A model generated the notes under the pieces. The model saw only the letters and a program-made list of their open reading frames with translations, was not told the origin of the DNA and made no database searches. The translations under genes were made by a program, and so were the position numbers. This document shows positions 27,678 through 35,256 of a DNA stretch of 64,000 nt, piece by piece. This DNA comes from Bog-473 sp963764305 (GTDB lineage: Bacteria > Actinomycetota > Acidimicrobiia > Acidimicrobiales > RAAP-2): positions 827,925 through 891,924 of the forward strand of contig CAVXSD010000007.1 in NCBI GenBank assembly GCA_963764305.1, given 5' to 3'. Within the stretch, counting starts at the first letter, position 1. Each line of letters begins with the position of its first letter.

Positions 27678-27987
27678 TCAGGCGACGTAGTCGCTGATCA
27701 CCCCGAGGTCGACGAACTCGGGTGGACCGTCGAGGACCTCGTCCATGAGGGCGCGGACGCCGGCGAGGGCCTCCTGGCGGCGGGGATCCTGCTCGCGCCC
27801 GCGCCCGCTCCTCACTCTCGAACACCACGAAGTTGTAGATGCGGCTCGGATCCTTCTCGTCGCGAGCGCCGGTGGAGCGCACCAGTCCCGATCCGGGCTG
27901 TTCGGCCGCCTGCAGCAGGTCGTAGAAACGCGCAACGTCACGGTCCTTGCCGGGCTTCACACGCATGATGATGAGCTGTGCCCACAT
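27678..27987 (-). pseudogene. Antibiotic-biosynthesis-monooxygenase-like small protein, frameshifted
   Basis: One frame from ATG 27,987 reads MWAQLIIMRVKPGKDRDVA, then LLQAAEQPGSGLVRSTGARD and IYNFVVFESEERARAR, a typical ABM/dimeric ferredoxin-like domain. After about 27,795 the natural continuation, EQDPRRQEALAGVRALMDEV to DYVA, is in another frame. One extra base in the GC run at about 27,790-27,800 (CGCGCCCGCGCCCGC) explains this; corrected, the protein would be about 102 residues. It may be an assembly indel rather than a dead gene. Confidence 0.7.
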
Positions 27988-28073
27988 GGGTCCTCACTTT
28001 CGCCGGCGGCCGCCTCGGGAGGGAGCCGCTGCCTGCTCGACCGCGTATCCACGCGGAGGCAGGGGCACACTAG

Positions 28074-29581
28074 CTACGACGTGCAGGTCGTGCCCGGGGC
28101 CGCTGTCCACCCGCTGACGAGATGCGTCTGCACGTCGGCACGGACGCGGGGGCTGTAGAGGTAGGCGACGTGGTCGTCGCCGTCGCGGGTGAGCAGCACC
28201 CCACGGTCGAGCTCCTTGGACACGTTGACCGCCCAGGCGTAGGGCGTGGCCGGGTCGTTCGTCGTCCCCACGACGAGAATGGGTGGTGCGCCGGGGGCCG
28301 CCACCGGCCCGACGGTCCGCGTGGGCGGCGCCGGCCACACCGAACAGCCCGCCTCGCCCCAGGCCAGCAGCGGGCCGAAGACGGGGGCGGTCGCCTGCAA
28401 CGACGCTGCCAGCGCTCCGTACGACGCCAGGTCACGCGGGGCGGGGTGGTCGAGACAGTCGATGGCGGTGGCGGCGTCGTCGGCGTTGGTGGAGCCGCCG
28501 GTGTTGTACTGGTCGGAGATGGCGTTCACCGGCGCGCCGTTGCCGGCGGCGTCGGCGGCGAGCGCCTGCCCGAGCTGTCGCCACTTCGACTGGGCGTAGA
28601 GCCCGTCGAGCAACGCGTCGTACAGCTGCCCCACGCCGGCCACGTCGCCGCCGCCGGCCGGTGCCGGTGACGAGGCGGCTGCCGCCAGCTGCGCCAGGAG
28701 TGCGTTCGTGGGGTCGCCGGCCGGGCGCCAGGGGCAGGCGGGGCTGCCCGCGCACCAGGTGAAGAACGCGTTGAGCATGCCCTCGAAGCCGGCGGCCTGG
28801 TCCTGCGTCATCTGGTCGAAGGAGAGCGCGGGGTCGATGACACTGTCGAGCACCATGGCCCGGATGTGGGTGGGGAACAGCGAGGCGTAGGTGAGCCCGA
28901 GCAGCGAGCCGTAAGACTGGCCCATGTAGGTCAGGCCGCTGTCCCCGAGCGCCCGGCGCATCCGGTCCATGTCGCGGGCGGCGTCGACCGACCGGACATG
29001 GGGCAGCACGTTGGCGCTCGCCTCCTCACAGGCGGCGGCGAACTGCTTGAGCGCTGCGATGGTCGCCGCCTGCTGGCTCGGCGTGACCGGCACGGGATCG
29101 GACACCCCGCTGCCCGTGGCCGCCCCGCAGGTGACGGGGTCGCTGCGCTCGACGCCACGGGGGTCGAAGAGCACGATGTCGAAGTCGTCGAGCAGCTGCG
29201 GGGTGAGCGCACTGAGCTCGTTGGCCATGTCGTCGATCCCCGACACGCCCGGGCCTCCGGGGTCGATGACGAGCGATCCGATGCGGGCGGGCGGGTCATC
29301 CGCCGGGTGGCGGGCCACCGCGATGGGGATGGTGGGACCGGCCGGCCACGCGTAGTCCAGCGGGACGACGAGCGTGCCGCACTGCAGATCGCCGTTGCAG
29401 GGGGTCCACGCCATCGGCGTCACGGGCGGTTGGGTGGTGGACGTGGTCGTGCTGGTCGTGGGCGCGCGGTGGGTGGCCCCGACTGCGCCGGGGACGCCGG
29501 GGGCCCGAAGCGGGCGCAGCCGGCTGCGAGGAGCGCCACCCCCAGGCCGGCCAGGAGCAACCGGTTTGGCCTCGTCCTCAC
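28074..29581 (-). CDS. Secreted S33-family alpha/beta-hydrolase peptidase (tripeptidyl aminopeptidase type), N-terminus frameshifted
   Basis: The main frame runs from a Thr-rich linker through TPCNGDLQCGTLVVPLDY, LVIDPGGPGVSGIDDM (oxyanion) and IVLFDPRGVERSDP. The nucleophile motif is GQSYGSLLGLTYASLFP, followed by the acid in VVGTTNDPATPYAWA and the His in DGDDHVAYLY. This is the TAP/S33 family that trims tripeptides from secreted proteins. The lipoprotein signal VRTRPNRLLLAGLGVALLAAGC is in a different frame, starting at GTG 29,581. A single base change near 29,470-29,490 joins the two, giving about 502 residues. In the uncorrected main frame the start would be the low-complexity MARSAG at 29,738. 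Confidence 0.8.
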
Positions 29582-29771
29582 CGGGGCCAAGCGTGGCCCA
29601 CGCGCGTTTCCAGCGGGACCGCCACCGTTCTCCCCCGCCGGGACACCCCCGCGGGGCCGAGGAGCGTGCGCATGCCGGAAGCGCAGGACGATGCACCCTG
29701 GCGGCCCCCTGGCCGCTCGGACCGGCCGACCGCGCCACCTTGACCGTCCGCCTGGCCCGGGCCCTCCCGCC

Positions 29772-30341
29772 CTAGGCGCCCTGAGGTACCTCCCACAAGC
29801 CCACCGGGGCCTCGCCGAGCCGGTAGTGGCCGGGCAGGCGCTCGCCCGAGAGGGCGCTCTCCATGCGTTTGCGCATGCCGGGCAGCAGCGTGCCATCGCC
29901 GATCATCGCCATGAACACGGCGCCGGCGTTGCCGACGTCGAAGAAATCGCGCTGCCAGGACCACTGAAAGTTCCCGCCGTAGCGAAACCAACTGCCGCCG
30001 AGACCGGCGATCTCGTAGCTGGTTCCGTCCGCCTTCGTCGCGTCGGCCACCTGCTTCCACAGGCCGATGATCTCGCCCTGCGCGTCGTCGATCAGCACTT
30101 TCTGGTACGGGTAGGTCCACCCCTCCAGCCCGGCCATCTCGAGCCCGAGTGCGATCTCGCGGATCTCCTCGCGCCCCACGGCCATGAACTCGTCGTTGGG
30201 GCCGACGTTCCAGCCGTAGGTGGCGTCCTCGGTGTAGAGGTCGGCCATGTGTTGCCAGTCCTTGTTGGCCTCCCCCGCTCGGTTCGCCGCAAGCCAACGC
30301 TCGACCATCTCCTCCAGCTCGGCACGCGGATAGGTGGGCAT
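29772..30341 (-). CDS. SnoaL/NTF2-like protein
   Basis: The 189-residue protein has the NTF2-like opening PRAELEEMVERWLAANRAGEA, then DWQHMADLYTEDATYGWNVGP and FMAVGREEIREIALGLEMAG. It continues with beta strands (IDDAQGEIIGLWKQVA, SWFRYGGNFQWSWQRDFFD). This fold is used by ketosteroid isomerases, SnoaL cyclases and carriers. ATG 30,341 follows the stop of the CYP51 remnant by 2 bases and has a strong AGGAGG site, so it is the next gene of that operon. A role with steroid or terpenoid-type substrates is suggested only by these neighbours. Confidence 0.82.
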   Translation of the reverse strand: MPTYPRAELEEMVERWLAANRAGEANKDWQHMADLYTEDATYGWNVGPNDEFMAVGREEIREIALGLEMAGLEGWTYPYQKVLIDDAQGEIIGLWKQVADATKADGTSYEIAGLGGSWFRYGGNFQWSWQRDFFDVGNAGAVFMAMIGDGTLLPGMRKRMESALSGERLPGHYRLGEAPVGLWEVPQGA

Positions 30342-30343
30342 CG

Positions 30344-30548
30344 TCAGTCCTCCTCTATGGACGGGGCATCGGGCGTGAGCAGCACGACGTCACGCGCCGC
30401 CAGGGTGAACTCCCTCACGTCGCCGCACTCGGCCCGCACCCGGGCCATGAGGCCGATGGGGTCATGGCTGAGCTCGTCGAGGTGGCCGTTCCTCGCCCTC
30501 ACCGCACGACACGCGGGGCAGTTCCCTCAGCGTCGTCTCCGTCGTCAC
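30344..30548 (-). pseudogene. N-terminal remnant of a CYP51-like cytochrome P450
   Basis: From GTG 30,548 the first frame reads TTETTLRELPRVSCGEGE. A shift near 30,500 gives NGHLDELSHDPIGLMARVRA, CGDVREFTLAARDVVLLT and a TGA at 30,344-30,346. This matches the start of actinobacterial sterol 14-alpha-demethylases (mycobacterial CYP51 has LPRVSGG...HLEEFRTDPIGLMQRVRDECGDVGTFQLAG). Only about 68 of roughly 450 residues remain; the haem-binding Cys region is missing. The GTG overlaps the TGA of the SDR gene, as expected for an old SDR-cyp51 operon. Confidence 0.82.
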
Positions 30549-31342
30549 TGCGCTCCTTCCGTGTGCAGGGTGCTCAGCGGTGCCTCCGGCTGGACCTCCA
30601 CGACGCTGAGATGCGTACCCCGCGGCGCGGCCACCGCATGGGCGATGGCGGATGCCACGCCCTCGGGGCGCAGGAAGGCCGAGTGCCGGGCCAGCCCCCA
30701 GCGCGTCCACTCGGCCAGCACCTCTCCGGTGACGCCGGGGTCCCAGTCCATGCCCATGCCCGTGAGCGTCGGGCCCGGCCGCACGATCACGGCCCGCACG
30801 CCCGTCCCCTCCAACTCCATCTGCAGCGCCGTGACGAAGCCCTCGAGCCCCCACTTCGACGCCACGTAGGCCGACATGCGGGGCCTGGGGTGAGCTACCA
30901 CGTCGGATGTCACGAAGATCAGGTCGCCGCGCCGGCGCTCCACCATGCCGGCGCCGAAGGCGCGCACCAGCCGCTGCGCCCCGCCGACGTTGACCCGCAG
31001 GACCTCCTCGAAGTCCTCGGGGCTCGTCTCGAGCGCCGTGCCCGGCTGGATCTTGGCGGCGTTGGACACGAGGATCTCCACCGGTCCGAACGCCGCGTCC
31101 GCCTCCTTGGCGAACCGGGCCACCGAGGCCGGGTCGGCCAGGTCGAGGTGGCAGGCCACCGCCTCTCCCCCCTCCGCCCGGATGGACCCCGCCACCTCGT
31201 CGCAGACCTCCACCCGGCGCGCCCCGAGCACGACGGGATGGCCCGCCCGGGCCAGGGCCCGCGCCGCCTCGGCCCCGATGCCCGAGGAGGCGCCCGTCAC
31301 GGCGCTCGGCCGGCGCTCGGGGTGGGGCTCGAAGCGCGGCAT
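30545..31342 (-). CDS. Short-chain dehydrogenase/reductase
   Basis: A 265-residue SDR starting at ATG 31,342 (MPRFEPHPERRPSAVTGASS). Cofactor motif TGASSGIGAEAARALARAG, ribose-binding LGARRVEV, and the NNAG equivalent LVSNAAKIQPGTA are in place. The active-site segment is FVTSDVVAHPRPRMSAYVASKWGLEGF, with Ser, Tyr and Lys. The end VVEVQPEAPLSTL closely recalls the SDR located directly before cyp51 in mycobacteria (Rv0765c-type), and here too it is followed by a CYP51 remnant. A substrate is not inferred beyond that parallel. Confidence 0.9.
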   Translation of the reverse strand: MPRFEPHPERRPSAVTGASSGIGAEAARALARAGHPVVLGARRVEVCDEVAGSIRAEGGEAVACHLDLADPASVARFAKEADAAFGPVEILVSNAAKIQPGTALETSPEDFEEVLRVNVGGAQRLVRAFGAGMVERRRGDLIFVTSDVVAHPRPRMSAYVASKWGLEGFVTALQMELEGTGVRAVIVRPGPTLTGMGMDWDPGVTGEVLAEWTRWGLARHSAFLRPEGVASAIAHAVAAPRGTHLSVVEVQPEAPLSTLHTEGAQ

Positions 31343-31352
31343 CAGCGCAGCG

Positions 31353-31481
31353 TCACCCGTCCTCGGGTCCACCGACGATGAGCCCGTACTCGCGCACCAG
31401 CCTGACCAGGGCCTCCTTTGAGAGGTCCTCGTAGTCGAAGCCGGGATCGAAGGCACCCGAGCAGTCGTTGCGCTCGGTCAT
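31353..31481 (-). CDS. Short protein related to the N-terminus of DUF6125-type proteins (42 aa)
   Basis: The 42 residues read TERNDCSGAFDPGFDYEDLS then KEALVRLVREYGLIVGGPED. The DCSG-x-FDP-x-x-x-YEDLSK-x-ALVRL core is familiar from actinobacterial proteins found next to SDR/P450 operons. Longer family members continue past this point, so this may be a truncated or minimal version. It is 10 bases upstream of the SDR start. A palindromic candidate operator (31,497-31,514) sits just in front of its ATG. Confidence 0.6.
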   Translation of the reverse strand: MTERNDCSGAFDPGFDYEDLSKEALVRLVREYGLIVGGPEDG

Positions 31482-31846
31482 GCGTACGGACGCTAGTCCG
31501 GACACTTGTCCAGACTTCGAGGTCCCAAGAGGTCGCCGAGGCCGCCGGCATCGACCTGCTCGAGCTCGGCGGGCCGGCCCGGGAGAGCGACCAGCGGATC
31601 GTCGGCGCCACCCACAAGGACCTGACCTCCATTCTCGCCCCCGGCGCGGAGCCCGGCGTCTCCCTCCGCATCGCCGAACTGACCGAGCGGCGAAGTGGCC
31701 GTATCTACGGCACCTGGGTCCACGGCTTCGACGACGAGGCCCGTGACCCGGCACGACCCACCCCTCGGGACATCCGGGCGCGGCACCTCGATAGGGTCGG
31801 GTTCGCAGAAGGAGATCGTGGCGATGAAAGGCGACGTGAGGCCGGG
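31482..31846. other. 365-base divergent intergenic region
   Basis: It separates the minus-strand SDR/P450 operon from the plus-strand catabolic operon. It contains the palindrome at 31,497-31,514 and, near 31,808-31,815, an AGGAG-type site followed by ATG 31,824 of a 9-codon frame that overlaps the start of the next gene. One plus frame reads as protein-like text (SQEVAEAAGIDLLELGGPAR, ...ILAPGAEPGVSLRIAELTE) with no start codon, so a decayed gene is possible. Confidence 0.4.
31497..31514. promoter_or_regulatory. Palindromic candidate operator upstream of the SDR/P450 operon
   Basis: TCCGGACACTTGTCCAGA is an 18-base inverted repeat with a two-base CT centre, perfect over GGACA/TGTCC and with one G-T type mismatch outside it. 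It lies 15 bases upstream of ATG 31,481 on the minus strand, where a repressor would block the promoter. The size and GGACA-N2-TGTCC form fit TetR-type operators. No TetR gene is in the window, so the regulator is unknown. Confidence 0.6.
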
Positions 31847-32239
31847 ATGAGCGAACCAGAGGACGTGCATGTGGCGGGCATGGCCAAGATGCAGGAGGTC
31901 TACGGGTTCACCGTCGACCCTGCAGATCTCCCCGGGCGCTACACCGACATCACCGTCGACCACCTGTTCGGGACCGTGTGGACCGACGACACGATCGACC
32001 TGCGGCAGCGGCGCCTGTTGACCATCGGGGTGCTGGCGGCGCAGGACAAGCCGGAACTGCTGGAGATCCAGTTCGACGCCGCGCTCGAGCGCGGAGAGCT
32101 GACCGCCGAGCAGGTCCGCGAGGTCGTCGTCCACCTGACGCACTACGTCGGCTGGCCCATCTCGACCGGAATCAGCGGTGCGGCGGAGACCATCATCCGC
32201 CGCCGCGCTGAGACGCCGGCCGACACGTCGAACGACTGA
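31847..32239 (+). CDS. Carboxymuconolactone decarboxylase (AhpD-like) family protein
   Basis: The 130-residue protein starts at ATG 31,847. It has LRQRRLLTIGVLAAQDKPE, QFDAALERGELTAEQVREV and VVHLTHYVGWPISTGISGA, which fit the CMD fold with its conserved His/Tyr/Gly. No CxxC pair is present, so it is not an AhpD peroxidase; a decarboxylase or isomerase-like role is likelier. Eight bases downstream begins an enoyl-CoA hydratase, indicating a catabolic operon. A 9-codon leader ending inside its start codon (ATGA) suggests coupled translation. Confidence 0.82.
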   Translation: MSEPEDVHVAGMAKMQEVYGFTVDPADLPGRYTDITVDHLFGTVWTDDTIDLRQRRLLTIGVLAAQDKPELLEIQFDAALERGELTAEQVREVVVHLTHYVGWPISTGISGAAETIIRRRAETPADTSND

Positions 32240-32246
32240 ACGGCCA

Positions 32247-33017
32247 ATGCCCCGAGTGGAGATCGAGGAGGCCGCACCCGGCGTCCGGGTCATCGCCTTC
32301 AACCGGCCCGAGGTGCGCAACGCGTTCGACACCGCCATGTACGTGGACGTGACCGCCGCGCTGCGCGCCGCCGACACTGACGAGGCCGTCGGCGCGGTCG
32401 TGCTGACCGGCCGCGGCTCGGCCTTCACCTCCGGACAGGACCTGGCCGAGATGGCCGCCATCGCCACCGGGACCGCCGTCGAGGGAGCCGGGCAGGGCTT
32501 CATGGGGCTGCTCGACTGCCTCATCGACCTCTCCGTCCCGCTCCTCGCCGCGGTGAACGGCGTCGCCGTCGGCCTCGGCTTCACCTTGCTCCCGCACTGC
32601 AATCTCGTCCTCGTCGATGCCGGGGCGCGCCTGCGAGTGCCGTTCGCCGAGCTGGGAGTGCCTCCCGAGGCCGCCAGCAGCGTCCTCTTCCCGGCCCTCA
32701 TGGGGTGGCAGCGGGCGGCGGAGGTGCTGCTCACCTCGGAGTGGGTCAGCGCGACCGAGTTGGTCGAACTCGGCCTGGCCCTCAGGGTGTGCGACGAGAG
32801 CACGGTGCTCGACGAGACGGTCGCGCTGGCCGCACGCATCGCGGCCCATCCCCGCGCCGCCACCCGGGCCAGCACGTCGCTGGTGCGGGCGGCGCGCCGC
32901 GACGCCGTGCTCGAGGCCAACCGCCGCGAACAGGCGGCCTTCGCCGGCTTGCTCGGCAGCGCCGTCGGCCGCGGCACCCTGGCCGAGTACGCCGCCCGGA
33001 CTCCCGCCGGTTCCTGA
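32247..33017 (+). CDS. Enoyl-CoA hydratase/isomerase family protein
   Basis: A 256-residue crotonase-fold enzyme starting at ATG 32,247. Diagnostic text includes NRPEVRNAFDTAMYVDV, LTGRGSAFTSGQDLAEMA (oxyanion hole), AVNGVAVGLGFTLLPHCNLV and FAELGVPPEAASS, where Glu/Pro replaces the usual second acid loop and may change the reaction. It is 7 bases from the CMD-like gene and 2 bases from the next gene. The operon likely handles CoA thioesters in beta-oxidation-like degradation. Confidence 0.88.
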   Translation: MPRVEIEEAAPGVRVIAFNRPEVRNAFDTAMYVDVTAALRAADTDEAVGAVVLTGRGSAFTSGQDLAEMAAIATGTAVEGAGQGFMGLLDCLIDLSVPLLAAVNGVAVGLGFTLLPHCNLVLVDAGARLRVPFAELGVPPEAASSVLFPALMGWQRAAEVLLTSEWVSATELVELGLALRVCDESTVLDETVALAARIAAHPRAATRASTSLVRAARRDAVLEANRREQAAFAGLLGSAVGRGTLAEYAARTPAGS

Positions 33018-33019
33018 CC

Positions 33020-33880
33020 GTGCGCCTGGGTGTCACCGCCGCCCTGACCGACGGCGACCTGACCCCAGCCGTCCTGGGCGCCGCCGTCGAGGAACTGGGC
33101 TTCGACTCGCTCTACCTGCCCGAGCACACCCACCTGCCCGTGCGGGAGGACACGCCCCCCGCGCTCGTCGACGGCGTGCGCCTCGACGACTACAAACGCT
33201 GCCTCGACCCCCTGGTGGCGCTCGCCACGACGGCCGCGGTGACGACGCGCATCGGGCTCGGCACCGGCATCCTGCTCGTCGCGCAGCACGACCCGCTGCT
33301 GTTGGCCAAAGAGGTGGCGACGCTCGACCATCTCTCCGGTGGGCGGGTCACGCTGGGGGTCGGGTTCGGCTGGAATCGCGCCGAGGCCGAGGACCACGGC
33401 GTCGACTGGCCCCGCCGCCACGCCGTGCTGCGCGAGCACCTGGCCGCCATGGAGGCCATCTGGTCCACCGACCAGGCCGAGTTCCACGGCGAGTTCGTCG
33501 ACTTCGGCCTGACGTGGTCCTGGCCCAAGCCGGTGCAACGGCCGCGGGTGCGCACGCTGGTCGGCGGTGGCGCCAACGAGGCCGTGTTCACCGCCATCGT
33601 CGAGTGCGCCGACGGCTGGATCCCCATCGGCGGCAGCGGCCTGGGCGCCGCCATCCCGCGCCTCCACGCGCTGGCCGAAGAAGCCGGCCGCGACCCCGCC
33701 GCACTCGCCGTCGTCCCCTTCGGCACCCTCGCGGACGAGGGCAAGCTCGAGCACTACGCCAGGCTCGGCATCACCGAGGTGGTGCTGCGCGTCCGGGCCG
33801 GCGACGAGCGGTCCGTGCGGGCCGAATTGGAGTCGCTGGCACCGCTCGTCCCCTTCGCAGCCACACTGGAGCAACCATGA
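33020..33880 (+). CDS. LLM-class F420-dependent oxidoreductase
   Basis: A 286-residue luciferase-like protein starting at GTG 33,020. Landmarks are LGVTAALTDGDLTPA, SLYLPEHTHLPV, ATTAAVTTRIGLGTGILLV, TLDHLSGGRVTLGVGFGWN and TLVGGGANEAVF. It belongs to a different subgroup from the proteins at 2,475 and 20,611 (RHAVLREHLAAMEAIW core, the TIGR03619-like form). Its TGA overlaps the ATG of the next gene by 4 bases, so these two enzymes are translated together. Confidence 0.87.
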   Translation: MRLGVTAALTDGDLTPAVLGAAVEELGFDSLYLPEHTHLPVREDTPPALVDGVRLDDYKRCLDPLVALATTAAVTTRIGLGTGILLVAQHDPLLLAKEVATLDHLSGGRVTLGVGFGWNRAEAEDHGVDWPRRHAVLREHLAAMEAIWSTDQAEFHGEFVDFGLTWSWPKPVQRPRVRTLVGGGANEAVFTAIVECADGWIPIGGSGLGAAIPRLHALAEEAGRDPAALAVVPFGTLADEGKLEHYARLGITEVVLRVRAGDERSVRAELESLAPLVPFAATLEQP

Positions 33881-35113
33881 CCGACCGCATCGACGACACC
33901 AAGCCCCGGATCGGCGGCACGACGCCGCTCCCCAAGATCATCAGCGTCGACGACCACCTCGTCGAGCCGTCACACCTGTGGGACACCTGGCTACCGGCGC
34001 GCTACCGCGACCACGGCCCCAAAGCTGAGCGCCGCGGCATCGGCGAGATGGAGCACATCGGGGGCGGCGCCTACCGGCAGACCTTCGACCCCGACGGTCC
34101 GCAGGCCGACTGCTGGGTCTACGAGGACCTCGTCTACGTCAACAAGCGCCACGTGGCCGCCGTCGGCTTCGACCGCGACGACATGACGATGTCACCCATC
34201 ACCTACGACGAGATGCGGCCGGGTTGCTATGACCCGATGGCCCGCATCGCGGACAACGAAGCCAACTGGGTCGAGGCCAGCCTGTGCTTCCCCACCTTCC
34301 CCCGCTTCTGCGGCCAGACCTTCCTCGAAGCCCACGACAAGGAGCTGGCCGAGGCATGCGTCGTCGCCTACAACGACTTCATGGTCGAGGAGTGGTGCGG
34401 GGACAGCGGGGGCCGCCTGCTCCCGTTGTGCCTCATCCCGCTGTGGGACGCCCAGAAGGCGGCGGCCGAGGTCCGGCGCAACGCGGCGCGGGGCGTCCGT
34501 GCCGTGTGCTTCAGCGAGATCCCGCCCCACCTGGGGCTGCCCAGCATCCACAGCGGCGCCTGGGACCCGTTCTTCGTCGCCAGCGAGGAGACCGGCACGG
34601 TGGTCTGCATGCACATCGGCTCGTCGTCGAAGATGCCGGCCACCTCGGCCGACGCCCCGGTGGCCGTGGCCGCCGCGCTCAGCTTCGGCAACGCGATGTC
34701 GTCGCTGTGCGACTTCTTGTTCTCCGGCGTCCTCGTCCGCTTCCCCCGCCTGATCCTCGCCTACTCGGAGGGCCAGATCGGGTGGCTGCCCTACATCCTC
34801 GAGCGGGTCGACGACGTGCTGGCGCGAGCACCGCGCCTGGGGCGGGGTGAAGGACATCGTCCCCGAGCCGCCGTCGACCTACTTCCACCGCCAGGTCTAC
34901 GGCTGCTTCTTCCGCGACCAGCACGGGCTCGACTCCCTCGGCGTCATCGGCGCGGACCGCGTCACCTTCGAGACCGACTACCCCCACACGGACTCGACCT
35001 GGCCGGAGACCCACGCCGTGGCCGAGGATCTGGTGCGAGATCTCTCCGACGAGGAGGTGTACCGGATCATGCGGGGCAACGCCATTGCGATGCTCGGCCT
35101 CGAGGGACCGTGA
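33877..35113 (+). CDS. Amidohydrolase family enzyme (frameshifted near its C-terminus)
   Basis: ATG 33,877 overlaps the upstream TGA. The frame carries SVDDHLVEPSHLWDTWLP (metal His/Glu), WVEASLCFPTFPRFCGQ, CLIPLWDAQKAAAEVRR and VVCMHIGSSSK, as in the TIM-barrel amidohydrolase_2 decarboxylase/hydrolase group. At about 34,825 one extra C within a GCGC run throws it into an Arg/Pro-rich frame. Removing it restores VDDVLAEHRAWGGVKD and then VTFETDYPHTDSTWP to TGA 35,113, including the Asp of the DYPH motif that normally binds metal. Corrected length is about 411 residues. An IS is inserted 44 bases downstream. Confidence 0.82.
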
Positions 35114-35157
35114 GCAGGGCGACGTCGTCGCTCGACGAGCACAACGATGACGGCTAG

Positions 35158-35175
35158 CTACTTCCCCCTGAAAAA
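35158..35175 (+). repeat. Left terminal inverted repeat of the IS
   Basis: CTACTTCCCCCTGAAAAA; perfect inverse match of the right end at 36,739-36,756. Beyond 18 bases the ends diverge (GTCGCC against TCCGAA). Confidence 0.9.
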
Positions 35176-35256
35176 GTCGCCGTAGGTGCTCGCGATTTGA
35201 GCCCCGATCGATAAGGATGGCCCCGAACCGTAGGACTAGTACGGATCGAGGCCATC

